Positions 1-8,854 of a DNA stretch of 64,000 nt are shown here, piece after piece. The position numbers and the translations under genes are program-made. The DNA is from Nocardioides jensenii JCM 1364 = NBRC 14755. GTDB taxonomy: Bacteria; Actinomycetota; Actinomycetes; Propionibacteriales; Nocardioidaceae. The notes under the pieces were generated by a model, which saw only the letters and a list, made by a program, of their open reading frames with translations, did not search any database and was not told the DNA's origin. The DNA lies in the NCBI RefSeq assembly GCF_001552535.1, contig NZ_BCRJ01000024.1:45365-109364 (forward strand), read 5' to 3'. Position 1 is the first letter of the stretch; each line of letters opens with the position of its first letter.

Positions 1-65
1 GGGCCGCGCACGACCTGCAGGAACGGACGCCGTACATCTCGGCCGTGCTGGGGGACAACGGATGA
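1..65 (+). CDS. mnhD: Na+/H+ antiporter subunit D (MnhD/MrpD), C-terminal end only
   Basis: Only the last 20 codons are present, read from base 3 and ending with TGA at 63-65. The tail reads QERTPYISAVLGDNG, compatible with the C-terminus of an MrpD-type proton-translocating membrane subunit. The stop overlaps the ATG of the mnhE gene (ATGA), the usual arrangement in mrp/mnh operons. The identity is inferred from the E-F-G genes that follow. The short peptide itself is not diagnostic. Confidence 0.6.
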   Translation, partial: AAHDLQERTPYISAVLGDNG

Positions 66-604
66 GCCCGCAGCGGATGCCCCGCCACCGCACCCTCCAG
101 TGGCCGATGCTGGTGTGGCTGACCCTGGTCTGGTTGATGTTGTGGCGCGACTTCACCCTGGGCAACGCAGTCTCCGGATTCCTGGTCGCCCTCGGCGTGT
201 GCCTGTTCTTCCCGCTGCCCCCGTTGCGCATGCACCTGCGGGTGCGCCCGGTCGCGCTGGTGTGGCTGCTGGTCCGGTTCCTGTGGGACGTCGTGGTCTC
301 CAGCCTGCTCGTCGCGAAGGCGACGCTGGGGCCGACGAAGAACCTGCGCAACGCCGTGGTCGAGGTGAACCTGAAGACACCGTCGGACTTCGTGCTCACC
401 GTCGTCGCCGAGATGATCTGCCTGATCCCGGGCAGCCTCGCCGTCGAGGCTCGGCGCTCCACCCACACCGTGTTCTTCCATGCCTTCGACGTGCGCGACG
501 AGGCCGGCGTGGAGATCTTCCGGCAACGGGTGCTGGCCCAGGAGCGTCGCGTGGTGAGGGCCTTCGGCACGCACATCGCCCACCTCGAGGAGGCGTCGTC
601 ATGA
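62..604 (+). CDS. mnhE: Na+/H+ antiporter subunit E (MnhE/MrpE)
   Basis: This 180-residue membrane protein belongs to the multi-subunit Mrp/Mnh cation/proton antiporter that exports Na+ at the cost of the proton gradient. Hydrophobic segments at about residues 14-55 and 60-85 are followed by a soluble tail, the usual MrpE layout. The conserved middle contains NLRNAVVEVNLKTPSDF and ICLIPGSLAVE, which I recognise as the family core. It overlaps mnhD upstream (ATGA) and mnhF downstream by 4 bases, so translation is probably coupled. Length is normal for the family. Confidence 0.92.
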   Translation: MSPQRMPRHRTLQWPMLVWLTLVWLMLWRDFTLGNAVSGFLVALGVCLFFPLPPLRMHLRVRPVALVWLLVRFLWDVVVSSLLVAKATLGPTKNLRNAVVEVNLKTPSDFVLTVVAEMICLIPGSLAVEARRSTHTVFFHAFDVRDEAGVEIFRQRVLAQERRVVRAFGTHIAHLEEASS

Positions 605-885
605 CCGTCGTGCTCTACCTCTGCGCCGGCATGCTGGGCCTGGCCGCACTTCTGCTGCTGGCCCGGATGACGATGGGGCCGACGATGCTCGACCGCACCG
701 TCGCCCTCGACGTGCTCACCGCGGTCGGCATCTGCGCCCTGGCCCTGGAGGCGGCGCTGCACCGCAACACGACGACCCTGCCGATCCTGCTGGTGCTCAC
801 CCTGCTCGGCTTCGTGGGCTCGGTGAGCATCGCCCGGTTCAGCCGCGGCAGCGACGACATCGAAGCGGAGGACAGCGAGTCGTGA
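601..885 (+). CDS. mnhF: Na+/H+ antiporter subunit F (MnhF/MrpF)
   Basis: This 94-residue protein has three predicted transmembrane helices, at about residues 3-22, 33-52 and 57-78. It carries the MrpF-like stretch GPTMLDRTVALDVLTAVG. An in-frame upstream extension exists, but the ATG at 601 overlaps the mnhE stop (ATGA) and gives the normal MrpF length of about 90 residues. The acidic tail DDIEAEDSES would face the cytoplasm. It lies between mnhE and mnhG and overlaps both, as in other seven-gene mrp operons. Confidence 0.9.
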   Translation: MTVVLYLCAGMLGLAALLLLARMTMGPTMLDRTVALDVLTAVGICALALEAALHRNTTTLPILLVLTLLGFVGSVSIARFSRGSDDIEAEDSES

Positions 886-1250
886 ACTGGACCACCGTGG
901 CCGACGTGATCGCCGCCGCCTGCATGCTCAGCGGAGCGACGCTGGCGCTGATCGCGGCGATCGGCGTCCTGCGCCTGCCCGACCTGCTCAGCCGGATGCA
1001 TGCCGCCACCAAGCCCCAGGTGCTCGGCCTGCTCCTGGTGCTGACCGGCCTCGGTTTCCGGCTGCGCGACCCCGAGGCGATCGGCGTCCTGGTGCTGGTC
1101 GGGTTGTTCCAGCTGTTCACCTCGCCGGTGGCCAACCACATGGTCGGCCGAGCCTCGTTCCGCGCCGGCCAGGTCGACCACGACCGCCTGATCGTGGACG
1201 AGCTCAGCGACTGCCTGCCGCAGATGGAGGAACCCCGCGGCGCCCCCTGA
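882..1250 (+). CDS. mnhG: Na+/H+ antiporter subunit G (MnhG/MrpG)
   Basis: This 122-residue last subunit of the Mrp antiporter starts at a GTG that overlaps the mnhF stop by 4 bases. It has three hydrophobic segments. The motif GVLRLPDLLSRMHAATKPQ matches the MrpG core (LPDxxxRmHAatK), and SPVANHMVGRAS resembles the conserved C-terminal helix. It closes the operon. The next gene converges from the other strand 55 bases later, and I see no clear terminator hairpin there. Confidence 0.92.
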   Translation: MNWTTVADVIAAACMLSGATLALIAAIGVLRLPDLLSRMHAATKPQVLGLLLVLTGLGFRLRDPEAIGVLVLVGLFQLFTSPVANHMVGRASFRAGQVDHDRLIVDELSDCLPQMEEPRGAP

Positions 1251-1305
1251 TCCACGAGTTGTGGGGTTTCGCGCGTCGACTTGTTGATTTTGGTCCGTCG
1301 AGTCG

Positions 1306-3051
1306 TCAGTTCTCGTCGACGCCGCCCAGCGGGAGGACGAGCTCGGCGTCTCCTCCGGGAGTGATCCGGATCGGGATGCCCCAGTCCTGCTGATGCATCC
1401 GGCAGGCAGCGCCCTCCCCACCCTGGACGTCGCACGACGCCGCGCGGGCGGCCACGTGCAGCACGCCCTCCCCGACCACAGGGTCGAGCTCGAGGGTCCG
1501 GTCCAGGTCGGTGCCGCGGCCGTCTCCACCCCGGATCAGGGCCGTCGGCGTGGCGGTCACCACCAGCTGGCTCGACGGGCCGAACCGGTCGTCGACCTTC
1601 TGGCCCGGCGGTGGCGCGAACGGCGTACGCAGCTGGAGCGTCGTGGCCACGTCGGTGACCGGTCGTTGCGTGCGGGACTCGAAGTCGGAGCTGGCCTCGT
1701 TCGTGTCCAGGGGGACGTCGGTGATGCGGTGCGCTGCCGACTCGACGACGTACGCCGTGTCGCCGCGCACGAGCAGGCCGGACGGTTCACCGAGCCCGGA
1801 AGCGATCGTGCTGACCAGGCCGGTCACCGGGTCGAAGCGGCGCAGAGCGCCGTTGTAGGTGTCGCAGACACCGATCGTGCCGTCGGGGAGGACGGCGACG
1901 CCCAGTGGGTGCTGGAGTCGTGCGTCGTCGCGCCCGCCGTCCTTGAAGCCGAAGTCGAAGAGTCCGTGGCCGACGACGGTGTGCACCTCGCCGGCCTCGA
2001 CGAAGCGCAGTGACGAGGTCTCGGAGTCCGCGAGCCAGAGCCGCTCGCCGTCGACCGCCAGCCCGCTGGTCTGCGCGAACCAGGCCCGCTCCAGGGGCCC
2101 GTCGAGCAGCCCCTCGTTCGTCGTACCTGCGGCAACCGCGACCGCACCGGTCCGCGGGTCGAAGGTCCAGAGCTGGTGGATGCCGGCCATCGCCACCCAG
2201 ACCCTGCCCTGCCACCACGCGACGTCCCACGGGCTGGAGAGCCGCCGGGTGGATTCACCCTGCATCCACTGGGTGCCGTCCCCGGCCAGGGTGCGGACCT
2301 CGCCGGTGCTCAACGTGATGCCGGCCAGGCGATGGTTCACGGTGTCGGCGACCACCACGTCGTAGCCGACCTCGGCGGCCACGTCGTCCGGCAGCAGACA
2401 CAGCCCGTTCGGCTCGCGGAAGCCGTCGAGTCGGCGTACGACGTCCTCCCCGTCGAGCTCGACGACCTGGTGGTGTCCGGCATCGGCCACGAGGGTGTGC
2501 CCGTCGGGCAGGGCGATGGCCTTGGCCGGGAAGCGCAGGTCGGTCCGCTCCGGCTCCGGCGGGACGTAGGGCGAGTCGCCGGGCTGGAGGGTGCCCTTCG
2601 AGCGGTGGGTGGCGACGAGCTCGCGGACCATCGCGCTGATCGCGTGCGCATGACCCTCCCCGGCATAGTGCGCGACCACGTAGCCCTCGGGGTCGATCAG
2701 CACCAGCGTCGGCCAGGCCCGGGCGGTGTAGTTCTGCCAGGTGATCAGCTCGGGGTCGTCGAGCACGGGATGTGCCACGGCGTAGCGCTCGACCGCGGCT
2801 GCGAGGGCGACGGGATCGGCCTCGTGCACGAACTTCGGTGAGTGGACGCCGATGATCACCAGCTCGTCGGCGAACTCCTCCTCGACCTCGCGCAGCTCGT
2901 CGAGCACGTGCAGGCAGTTGATGCAGCAGAACGTCCAGAAGTCGAGGAGCACGATGCGGCCGCGCAGCTCGCGCAGGGTCAGCGGTCCGTCGGTGTTCAG
3001 CCAGCCGCGGCCCCGGAGCTCGGGGGCGCGGACGCGTGGGGTGGCGCTCAT
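1306..3051 (-). CDS. thioredoxin-like / NHL-repeat protein (NHLRC2-like)
   Basis: This 581-residue protein starts with a TlpA/thioredoxin-like domain (about residues 1-160) with the redox site FCCINCLHVLDEL in a TFCCxNC context. NHL-type beta-propeller repeats follow (about residues 180-480), with pieces such as FPAKAIALPDGHTLVADAGH and HPLGVAVLPDGTIGVCDTYN. The organisation matches NHLRC2-type proteins. No signal peptide is visible, so it is probably cytoplasmic. The ATG at 3051 is chosen because the in-frame extension upstream is arginine-rich shadow sequence. The substrate is unknown. It is divergent from the gene at 3179 across 127 bases. Confidence 0.85.
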   Translation of the reverse strand: MSATPRVRAPELRGRGWLNTDGPLTLRELRGRIVLLDFWTFCCINCLHVLDELREVEEEFADELVIIGVHSPKFVHEADPVALAAAVERYAVAHPVLDDPELITWQNYTARAWPTLVLIDPEGYVVAHYAGEGHAHAISAMVRELVATHRSKGTLQPGDSPYVPPEPERTDLRFPAKAIALPDGHTLVADAGHHQVVELDGEDVVRRLDGFREPNGLCLLPDDVAAEVGYDVVVADTVNHRLAGITLSTGEVRTLAGDGTQWMQGESTRRLSSPWDVAWWQGRVWVAMAGIHQLWTFDPRTGAVAVAAGTTNEGLLDGPLERAWFAQTSGLAVDGERLWLADSETSSLRFVEAGEVHTVVGHGLFDFGFKDGGRDDARLQHPLGVAVLPDGTIGVCDTYNGALRRFDPVTGLVSTIASGLGEPSGLLVRGDTAYVVESAAHRITDVPLDTNEASSDFESRTQRPVTDVATTLQLRTPFAPPPGQKVDDRFGPSSQLVVTATPTALIRGGDGRGTDLDRTLELDPVVGEGVLHVAARAASCDVQGGEGAACRMHQQDWGIPIRITPGGDAELVLPLGGVDEN

Positions 3052-3178
3052 GGCAACAAGTCTCCCGCGGCCTCGCAAGTCGAGCTCGACCGACCCACGG
3101 CCGCGTGAACGGGGCCGCGCAGGCGCCCGGCCTCCCCGCGGTCGCCCCTCAGCGACGAAGCCCTCTAGTCTCGGGCCC

Positions 3179-3985
3179 ATGACTGACGCGCAGCGACTCG
3201 CCCGCTACATCGAGGTCTGGTGGCAGGCGATCGACGACTTCACGGCCCTGCTGGAAGAGCTCGCCGACCCCGACTGGACGAAGCCGACCGACCTGCCCGG
3301 TTGGAAGGTCCAGGACGTGGCGGCCCACACTGCCCATCTCGAGGCCATCCTGGCCGGAGCACCCGAGGAGTCGATCGACATCGGCAAGCCCGACCATGTC
3401 ACCGGCCTGCTCGGGCACTACACCGAGCAAGGGGTGGCGGCGCGCCGCGACCGCACTCCCGACGAGCTGATCAACGAGATCAGGCAGTCGACGACCAAGC
3501 GTCGCACCGAGCTGCTCGACGACCCGCCGACCGACGGCAAGGGCATGCCCGCACTGGTCTTCGGCGGCCTCCCCTGGGACTGGAACACCCTGCTGCGCAA
3601 CCGTCCCCTCGACGTGTGGATGCACGAGCAGGACATCCGCCGCGCGACGGACCGCCCGGGCAACCTGGACTCGGCAGCCGCCCGGCACACCAGCGACTAC
3701 ATGCTCGACGCGTTGCCGGTCATCGTCGGCAAGCGCGTGGCCCCGGCCAAGGGCACGACCGTCGTGCTCGCGGTCGCCGGCAACGAGGAACGGGCCGTGG
3801 TGATCGGGGACGACGGTCGCGCCGCACCCGTCGAGGTGCCGTGGAACCCGACCGTCCGGATCAGTCTCGGTCGCGAGGCGTTCATCGTGATGGCCGGCGG
3901 TCGTCGTACCCCCCTCGGTGTGGAGTTCCAGGGCGACGCCACCCTCGGCCAGGCCGTCGTCGACGCGTTCCGGACCACGCCGTGA
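3179..3985 (+). CDS. maleylpyruvate isomerase family mycothiol-dependent enzyme
   Basis: This 268-residue protein has the DinB-like four-helix metal-binding N-terminal domain of the mycothiol-dependent maleylpyruvate isomerase family. The motifs TDLPGWKVQDVAAHTAHLEA and DVWMHEQDIRRATDRPG hold the histidines expected to bind the metal. The C-terminal part (from about residue 190) fits an SCP2-like domain. The family uses mycothiol as thiol cofactor, which agrees with an actinobacterial host. The substrate cannot be told from sequence. The stop overlaps the GTG of the SDR gene (GTGA), suggesting one transcript. Confidence 0.85.
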   Translation: MTDAQRLARYIEVWWQAIDDFTALLEELADPDWTKPTDLPGWKVQDVAAHTAHLEAILAGAPEESIDIGKPDHVTGLLGHYTEQGVAARRDRTPDELINEIRQSTTKRRTELLDDPPTDGKGMPALVFGGLPWDWNTLLRNRPLDVWMHEQDIRRATDRPGNLDSAAARHTSDYMLDALPVIVGKRVAPAKGTTVVLAVAGNEERAVVIGDDGRAAPVEVPWNPTVRISLGREAFIVMAGGRRTPLGVEFQGDATLGQAVVDAFRTTP

Positions 3986-4902
3986 GCTGGGACCTGGCGC
4001 AGATGCCCGACCAGTCGGGCCGCACGATCCTGGTCACCGGCGTCACCAGCGGTCTCGGCACGCACAACGCCCGCGAGCTGGCCCGTCGAGGAGCCCGGGT
4101 GATCCTGGCCGCACGCAACCCGGAGAAGCTCGCCGCCACGAAGGCGTCGCTGCTCGAGGAGATCCCCGAGGCCGCTCTCGAGGAGCTCGTCGTCGACGTC
4201 TCCTCCCTCGACGACGTACGCCGGGCCGCGGCTGACGCCGAGCGGTTCGGCGCGATCGACGTGCTGGTGCACAACGCCGGTGTGATGGCCACGCCCGAGC
4301 GTCGTACCGTCGACGGCCTCGACCTGCAGATGGGCACCAACCACTTCGGCCCGTTCCTGATGACCGGCCTGCTGCTGCCCCAGCTGATCGCCTCAGGCGA
4401 CGGGCGCGTGGTCAGCGTGGCCTCCAACGCGCACCACCTGACCAAGGTGGCGCCGTTGTGGGACCCGCGCGAGCCCCGGGGCAGGTACAAGCGCTGGGTG
4501 GTCTACTCGCAGTCGAAGCTGGCGAACCTGCTCTTCACCTACGAGTTCGACAGGCGTGCCCGCATGGCCGGCATTCCGGTCAAGGCGCTGGCCGCACATC
4601 CCGGGTACGCCGCCACGCACCTGCTGTCCTACGGCCAGACGCTCAAGGGGTCGGGCGGTCTGACCAGCATCCTGGACGCCGCGATGAAGGCCGGCGCGCA
4701 GTCCGCCGAGATGGGCGCGTTGCCGACCTTGATGGCGGCGACCGACGACCTGCCCGGCGGCACCTACTGCGGCCCGGGCGGGTTGCGCCAGATGCGTGGT
4801 CTGCCGCGGGTCGTCGGCTCCAACCGCCTCTCCCGGGACGCCGAGAGCCAGGGCCGGCTCTGGGAGATCTCGGAGGAGACGGTCGGGGTCGCGTACCCCT
4901 AG
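3982..4902 (+). CDS. short-chain dehydrogenase/reductase
   Basis: This 306-residue classical SDR uses NAD(P)(H). The Rossmann motif is TGVTSGLG near residue 20, followed by NAGVMA, a catalytic Ser in VVSVASNAHH, and YSQSK as the YxxxK pair. The profile resembles the retinol-dehydrogenase/WWOX-like bacterial SDRs that have an HFGPFLMTGLLLP segment. Start: GTG overlapping the previous stop; an ATG seven codons later is possible. Its 3' end overlaps the convergent paaN-like gene by 4 bases, with the two stop codons interleaved. The substrate is unknown. Confidence 0.88.
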   Translation: MSWDLAQMPDQSGRTILVTGVTSGLGTHNARELARRGARVILAARNPEKLAATKASLLEEIPEAALEELVVDVSSLDDVRRAAADAERFGAIDVLVHNAGVMATPERRTVDGLDLQMGTNHFGPFLMTGLLLPQLIASGDGRVVSVASNAHHLTKVAPLWDPREPRGRYKRWVVYSQSKLANLLFTYEFDRRARMAGIPVKALAAHPGYAATHLLSYGQTLKGSGGLTSILDAAMKAGAQSAEMGALPTLMAATDDLPGGTYCGPGGLRQMRGLPRVVGSNRLSRDAESQGRLWEISEETVGVAYP

Positions 4903-6575
4903 ACGTGTCGGCGGGACTGCACGATCCGGAAGCGGGAGGCGACGTACGCCCCGTCGGTGTAGGACGCGTTCGCGGCCGGGTTGGCGCCGGTGCCGTGGAA
5001 GTCGGAGAACGCCGCCGACTGGTTGACGAAGACGCCGCCGAGCAGGTTCTCGCTCAGCGCGACGCCGGCATCGAGCGCAGCCTCGCGCATGTCGGCGATC
5101 ACCGTGTCGTCGGTCGAGTAGACAGCGGCGGTCATCGCGCCGTGGCGTTGCACCGTGTCACGGAACAGGTCGATCGACTGCGCGGTGTCGGCGGTCGAGA
5201 TGAGGTAGGCGACCGGCCCGAAGCACTCACTCTCGTAGACGTCGGAGTCGTCGGCGCTCAGCCCGACCAGGGTCGGAGTGCGCACGGTCGCGTCGGCGTA
5301 CGCCGGGTGGGTGACCTCACGGGAGGCGACCAGCACGTCGCCACGCTCACCTGATCCGGCGCCGGCCAGTCGCTCGAGCACACCGGGGTTGACCACACCA
5401 CCGAGCAGCTCGACCGCTCGGGCGTCGTCGCCCAGCAGCTTGCCGAGCGCGGCCTCGATCCCGGCGGCCACGTCGGCCGGGGTCTTGGTCCCCTCGTCGG
5501 TCGCGATGCCTGCGGCGGGCAGGTAGAGGTTCTGCGGAGCGGTGCACATCTGGCCGGAGTAGAGGGAGAACGAGAACGCGAGGTTCGCGCACATCGCGCC
5601 GAAGCTCGACGTCGAGTCGACCACGATGGAGTTGACGCCGGCCTTCTCGGTGAACACGGTGGCCTGGCGGGCGTTGAGCTCGAGCCAGTCGCCGAACGCG
5701 TTGCCACCGGTGAAGTCGATCAGCCTCACGGCATGGTGCAGGGCGAGGTTGGAGGCGAGCTTGTCGGCCGGGTCCTCGGCCGCGAGCGTGACCAGGTCGG
5801 CGTCGAAGCCGGCCTCGGTCAGCACCTCCTGGCAGACCTGCACGGTGATCGCCAGCGGCAGCACGGCCTGCGGGTGCGGCTTGACCACGACCGGGTTGCC
5901 GGTGACCAGCGAGGCGAAGAGGCCGGGCCAGGAGTTCCAGGTCGGGAAGGTGTTGCACCCGATCACCAGCGCGACGCCGCGCGGCACGACGGTGAATGTC
6001 TTCTCCATGCGCAAGGGTTCGCCGCGGCCGGGCTTCTCCCAGAGCGCGGTGGCCGGGGTTCGGGTCATCTCGGCGTGGGCGTAGGCGATCGCCTCCAGCG
6101 CGCGGTCGAGGGCGTGCGCGCCGCCGGCCTGGAAAGCCATCACGAACGCCTGGCCGCTGGTGTGCTGCACCGCGTTGGCCAGCTCGAAGACGCGCGCGTG
6201 CAGCCGGTCGAGGATCTCGAGACAGACGCCGGTGCGGGCGTCGGGGCCAGCGTCGCGCCAGGCCTTCATGCCGCTCGCGGCCGCCACGAGCAGTGCCTCG
6301 ACGTCACGGGCGCGCGGGTAGCTGACGCCCAGGTCGAAGCCGTACGGCGACCGCTCGGTCGCCACCGTGCCCTCGGCACCGGGAGTGCTCAGCGGGAAGA
6401 CGGTGCCGAGCCAGGCGTCGAAGGCCGCCTTGCCCTCGGCCGCGGCGGTCTCGCCGTAGACCTTGGGCGAGGGCGACTCGTTGAACGCGGAGAAGTAGGC
6501 CCGGCTGGCGCAGGCCTCCGTGGCCTTCTCGAGACGATCGGCGTGACGGGCGAAGAAGTCAGTTTGTGACACCAT
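4899..6575 (-). CDS. paaN: PaaN-type aldehyde dehydrogenase (phenylacetic acid degradation)
   Basis: This 558-residue aldehyde dehydrogenase superfamily protein is of the stand-alone PaaN type. In phenylacetate catabolism, family members oxidise the ring-opened semialdehyde. Visible features are NTFPTWNSWPGLFASLVTGNP near the cofactor loop, a GGNAF segment, and SGQMCTAPQNLYLPA around the catalytic Cys. The start at 6575 is preferred (GGCGGA just upstream), though ATG/GTG codons up to 6596 are in frame. No other paa genes are nearby, so the pathway role is inferred from the family only. Confidence 0.82.
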   Translation of the reverse strand: MVSQTDFFARHADRLEKATEACASRAYFSAFNESPSPKVYGETAAAEGKAAFDAWLGTVFPLSTPGAEGTVATERSPYGFDLGVSYPRARDVEALLVAAASGMKAWRDAGPDARTGVCLEILDRLHARVFELANAVQHTSGQAFVMAFQAGGAHALDRALEAIAYAHAEMTRTPATALWEKPGRGEPLRMEKTFTVVPRGVALVIGCNTFPTWNSWPGLFASLVTGNPVVVKPHPQAVLPLAITVQVCQEVLTEAGFDADLVTLAAEDPADKLASNLALHHAVRLIDFTGGNAFGDWLELNARQATVFTEKAGVNSIVVDSTSSFGAMCANLAFSFSLYSGQMCTAPQNLYLPAAGIATDEGTKTPADVAAGIEAALGKLLGDDARAVELLGGVVNPGVLERLAGAGSGERGDVLVASREVTHPAYADATVRTPTLVGLSADDSDVYESECFGPVAYLISTADTAQSIDLFRDTVQRHGAMTAAVYSTDDTVIADMREAALDAGVALSENLLGGVFVNQSAAFSDFHGTGANPAANASYTDGAYVASRFRIVQSRRHV

Positions 6576-6635
6576 TCCGCCACTGTGGCACATCACTGTA
6601 AGAGGGCCAACTCAACGGTCCACTAGCCTGCCGCC

Positions 6636-7175
6636 ATGCCCCTCCTGCGCCCGATCACGCCCGCCGACCACGCGTTCGTGCTGGACCTGAACCACCACAA
6701 TGTCGAGCTCCTCTCCCCGTTGGACCAGGATCGCCTGGGGACACTGCTCGACTGGGCCGACCGGGCCGACGTCATCGAGCACGAGGGCCGGCCCGCGGGA
6801 TTCGTGCTGACCTTCGCACCGGGTTCGTCGTACGACTCGGAGAACTACCGGTGGTTCAGCGATCACTTCGGCGACGCCTTCCTCTATCTCGACCGGATCG
6901 TGCTCGACCACCGCTTCCGCCGTCTCGGCCTGGGCCGCCGGGTGTACGACGAACTCGAGCGACACGCTGCGACGTACGGCCGCATGGTGCTCGAGGTCAA
7001 CGCCGAGCCACCGAACCAGGCGTCGCTCGACTTCCACCGCAATCGCGGCTACACCGAAGTCCACCGACTCGGCTCCACGCCGGGCTCCACGCCTGCCCCC
7101 ACAAAAATCGTCGCCCTGATGGAACGGGTTCTAGGGCAGACTCGTCCCATCACTCCGGTCGCGGACCGCGATTGA
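6636..7175 (+). CDS. GNAT family N-acetyltransferase
   Basis: This 179-residue single-domain GNAT protein has acetyl-CoA-binding motif A as LYLDRIVLDHRFRRLGLGRR (R/Q-x-x-G-x-G/A) and a motif-B-like region in ASLDFHRNRGYTEV. The substrate, a small molecule or a protein N-terminus, cannot be deduced. It is monocistronic on the plus strand, divergent from paaN by about 60 bases and followed by an M1 peptidase gene after 66 bases. Confidence 0.85.
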   Translation: MPLLRPITPADHAFVLDLNHHNVELLSPLDQDRLGTLLDWADRADVIEHEGRPAGFVLTFAPGSSYDSENYRWFSDHFGDAFLYLDRIVLDHRFRRLGLGRRVYDELERHAATYGRMVLEVNAEPPNQASLDFHRNRGYTEVHRLGSTPGSTPAPTKIVALMERVLGQTRPITPVADRD

Positions 7176-7241
7176 AGCCCGCAACAGCCGGGTAGGAGTG
7201 GCGTCGTCGCAGTGGATGACGCCGAAGACAGGGGTAGGCAC

Positions 7242-8759
7242 GTGAAGTCCAAGCTCATCGCCATCGTGGGCGTCGTCGTGGCCGTGGTCGTCGTGGCCGT
7301 GGTCGCCATCCTGGTCGGCGGCCTCGCCGTCGGCGGCGACGACAACGGCACGGCGGGCAAGAAGGCAGTGCGATCGGGCGGTCCGACGACGGTCGACACC
7401 ACGGACTCCGATCCCGGCACCACCACCGACCCGGAGGACCCGGCGTTCAAGGCGGCGCTGAGCAAGCCCGTCGAGGACAGCCTCTACCCGAACGTCGGTG
7501 ACCCGATCGTCGACTCGCTCCACTACGGCCTCGACCTGACCTGGGACCCCGAGGACAAGGTGTTGACCGGCCGGGCCGAGGTGGCCTTCCGCGCGACCGC
7601 CTCGCAGCAGGAGTTCCAGCTCGACTTCGGCGAGGGCCTCGAGGTCACGGCCGCGACCCTCGACGCGCAGGAGGTCGAGGTCACCCACGTCGGCAAGGAC
7701 CTGGTCATCAAGGCTCCGGTCACCAAGGACCAGAGGTACCTCCTCGTCGTCGACTACGAGGGCACGCCCGAGCCCGCCGATGCGCCGACCACGCGCAGCG
7801 ACTTCTCCACCACCGGCTTCACGATCACCGACGACGGCGACGTGTGGACGATGCAGGAGCCCTATGGCGCCTACACGTGGTACCCGGTCAACGACCAGCC
7901 CTCCGACAAGGCGTTCTACGACTTCACGATCACCACACCGGCGCCCAGGGTCGGCATCGCCAACGGCCAGCTCACCTCGCAGACAGAGGTCGACGGCAAC
8001 TCCGTCAGCAGGTGGCACCTCGACAGTGCCGCGTCGTCGTACCTGATCACGCTCGCCATCGGGGAGTACGAGCAGACCGAGGACACGTCGGCCAGCGGCG
8101 TCCCGCTGACCTACTGGACCGCCCCCGGCGACGCCCGCGCCCTGAAGGCCATGAAGTACACCAAGCGCGCGGTCGACTGGCTCGAGGAGAAGCTCGGCCC
8201 CTACCCGTTCAGCTCGCTCGGCTCCGTGGTCGTCGACTCCGAGAGCGCGATGGAGACCCAGCAGATGATCACGTACGGCGACAGCGACTACACGCTCTCG
8301 CCCGACGTCGTGGTGCACGAGATCGCGCACCAGTGGTACGGCGACATCACCTCACCCAGCGACTGGAAGGACGTCTGGATCAACGAGGGCATGGCGATGT
8401 ACGTCCAGGGAGTCTTCGAGGCCCAGCAGACCGGGCGCACCGTCGACGACGTGATGGACGAGTGGGCGACGTGGGAGAAGCAGTACCGCGCCACCGCCGG
8501 CCCACCCGGCAACTACGACCCTCGCACGTTCGGGGAGAGCAACATCTACTACGGCCCTGCCTTGATGTGGCACGAACTGCGCAAGAAGCTCGGCGACGAG
8601 AAGTTCTGGGCGATGGTGCGCGCGTGGCCCACGGTGCACAAGCAGGGCAACCCCACCCGCGAGGAGTACCTCGACTGGATCGAGCAGGAGACCGGCGAGG
8701 AGCTCACCGACTTCTTCGACGCCTGGCTGATGGGCGAGAAGACTCCGAAGCGCAGCTGA
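7242..8759 (+). CDS. M1 family zinc metallopeptidase, membrane-anchored or secreted
   Basis: This 505-residue protein is related to aminopeptidase N. A single N-terminal hydrophobic helix (about residues 5-30, very valine-rich) is followed by a Thr/Asp-rich spacer, so it is probably exported and anchored. The catalytic site is HEIAHQWYGD near residue 359, with the third zinc ligand in INEGMAMY 18 residues later. An exopeptidase-type motif resembling GxMEN is replaced by ESAMETQQM. Start GTG 7242 follows AGGGGTAG; GTG or ATG codons slightly upstream are less likely. A hairpin at 8808-8835 follows the gene. Confidence 0.87.
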   Translation: MKSKLIAIVGVVVAVVVVAVVAILVGGLAVGGDDNGTAGKKAVRSGGPTTVDTTDSDPGTTTDPEDPAFKAALSKPVEDSLYPNVGDPIVDSLHYGLDLTWDPEDKVLTGRAEVAFRATASQQEFQLDFGEGLEVTAATLDAQEVEVTHVGKDLVIKAPVTKDQRYLLVVDYEGTPEPADAPTTRSDFSTTGFTITDDGDVWTMQEPYGAYTWYPVNDQPSDKAFYDFTITTPAPRVGIANGQLTSQTEVDGNSVSRWHLDSAASSYLITLAIGEYEQTEDTSASGVPLTYWTAPGDARALKAMKYTKRAVDWLEEKLGPYPFSSLGSVVVDSESAMETQQMITYGDSDYTLSPDVVVHEIAHQWYGDITSPSDWKDVWINEGMAMYVQGVFEAQQTGRTVDDVMDEWATWEKQYRATAGPPGNYDPRTFGESNIYYGPALMWHELRKKLGDEKFWAMVRAWPTVHKQGNPTREEYLDWIEQETGEELTDFFDAWLMGEKTPKRS

Positions 8760-8807
8760 TCCCCCGGTTCAGCTCTGCTCAGGGCTGCTCTGCTGACAGC
8801 GGACGGC

Positions 8808-8835
8808 GGCCGGTCTCCCTTGTGGGAGGCTGGCC
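8808..8835 (+). terminator. hairpin downstream of the M1 peptidase gene
   Basis: GGCCGGTCTCCC and GGGAGGCTGGCC form a 12-bp stem (two G-U pairs) around a TTGT loop, followed by GTTTC. It lies 49 bases after the M1 stop and 20 bases before the next start, so it may terminate the peptidase transcript or act in the leader of the next gene. Confidence 0.55.
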
Positions 8836-8854
8836 GTTTCGCTTGTGTGGAGAC

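Noticed and set aside
1251..1305. Terminator between mnhG and the thioredoxin-NHL gene
   Set aside because: Only weak complementarity (CGACT / AGTCG) is visible, not enough to call a hairpin.
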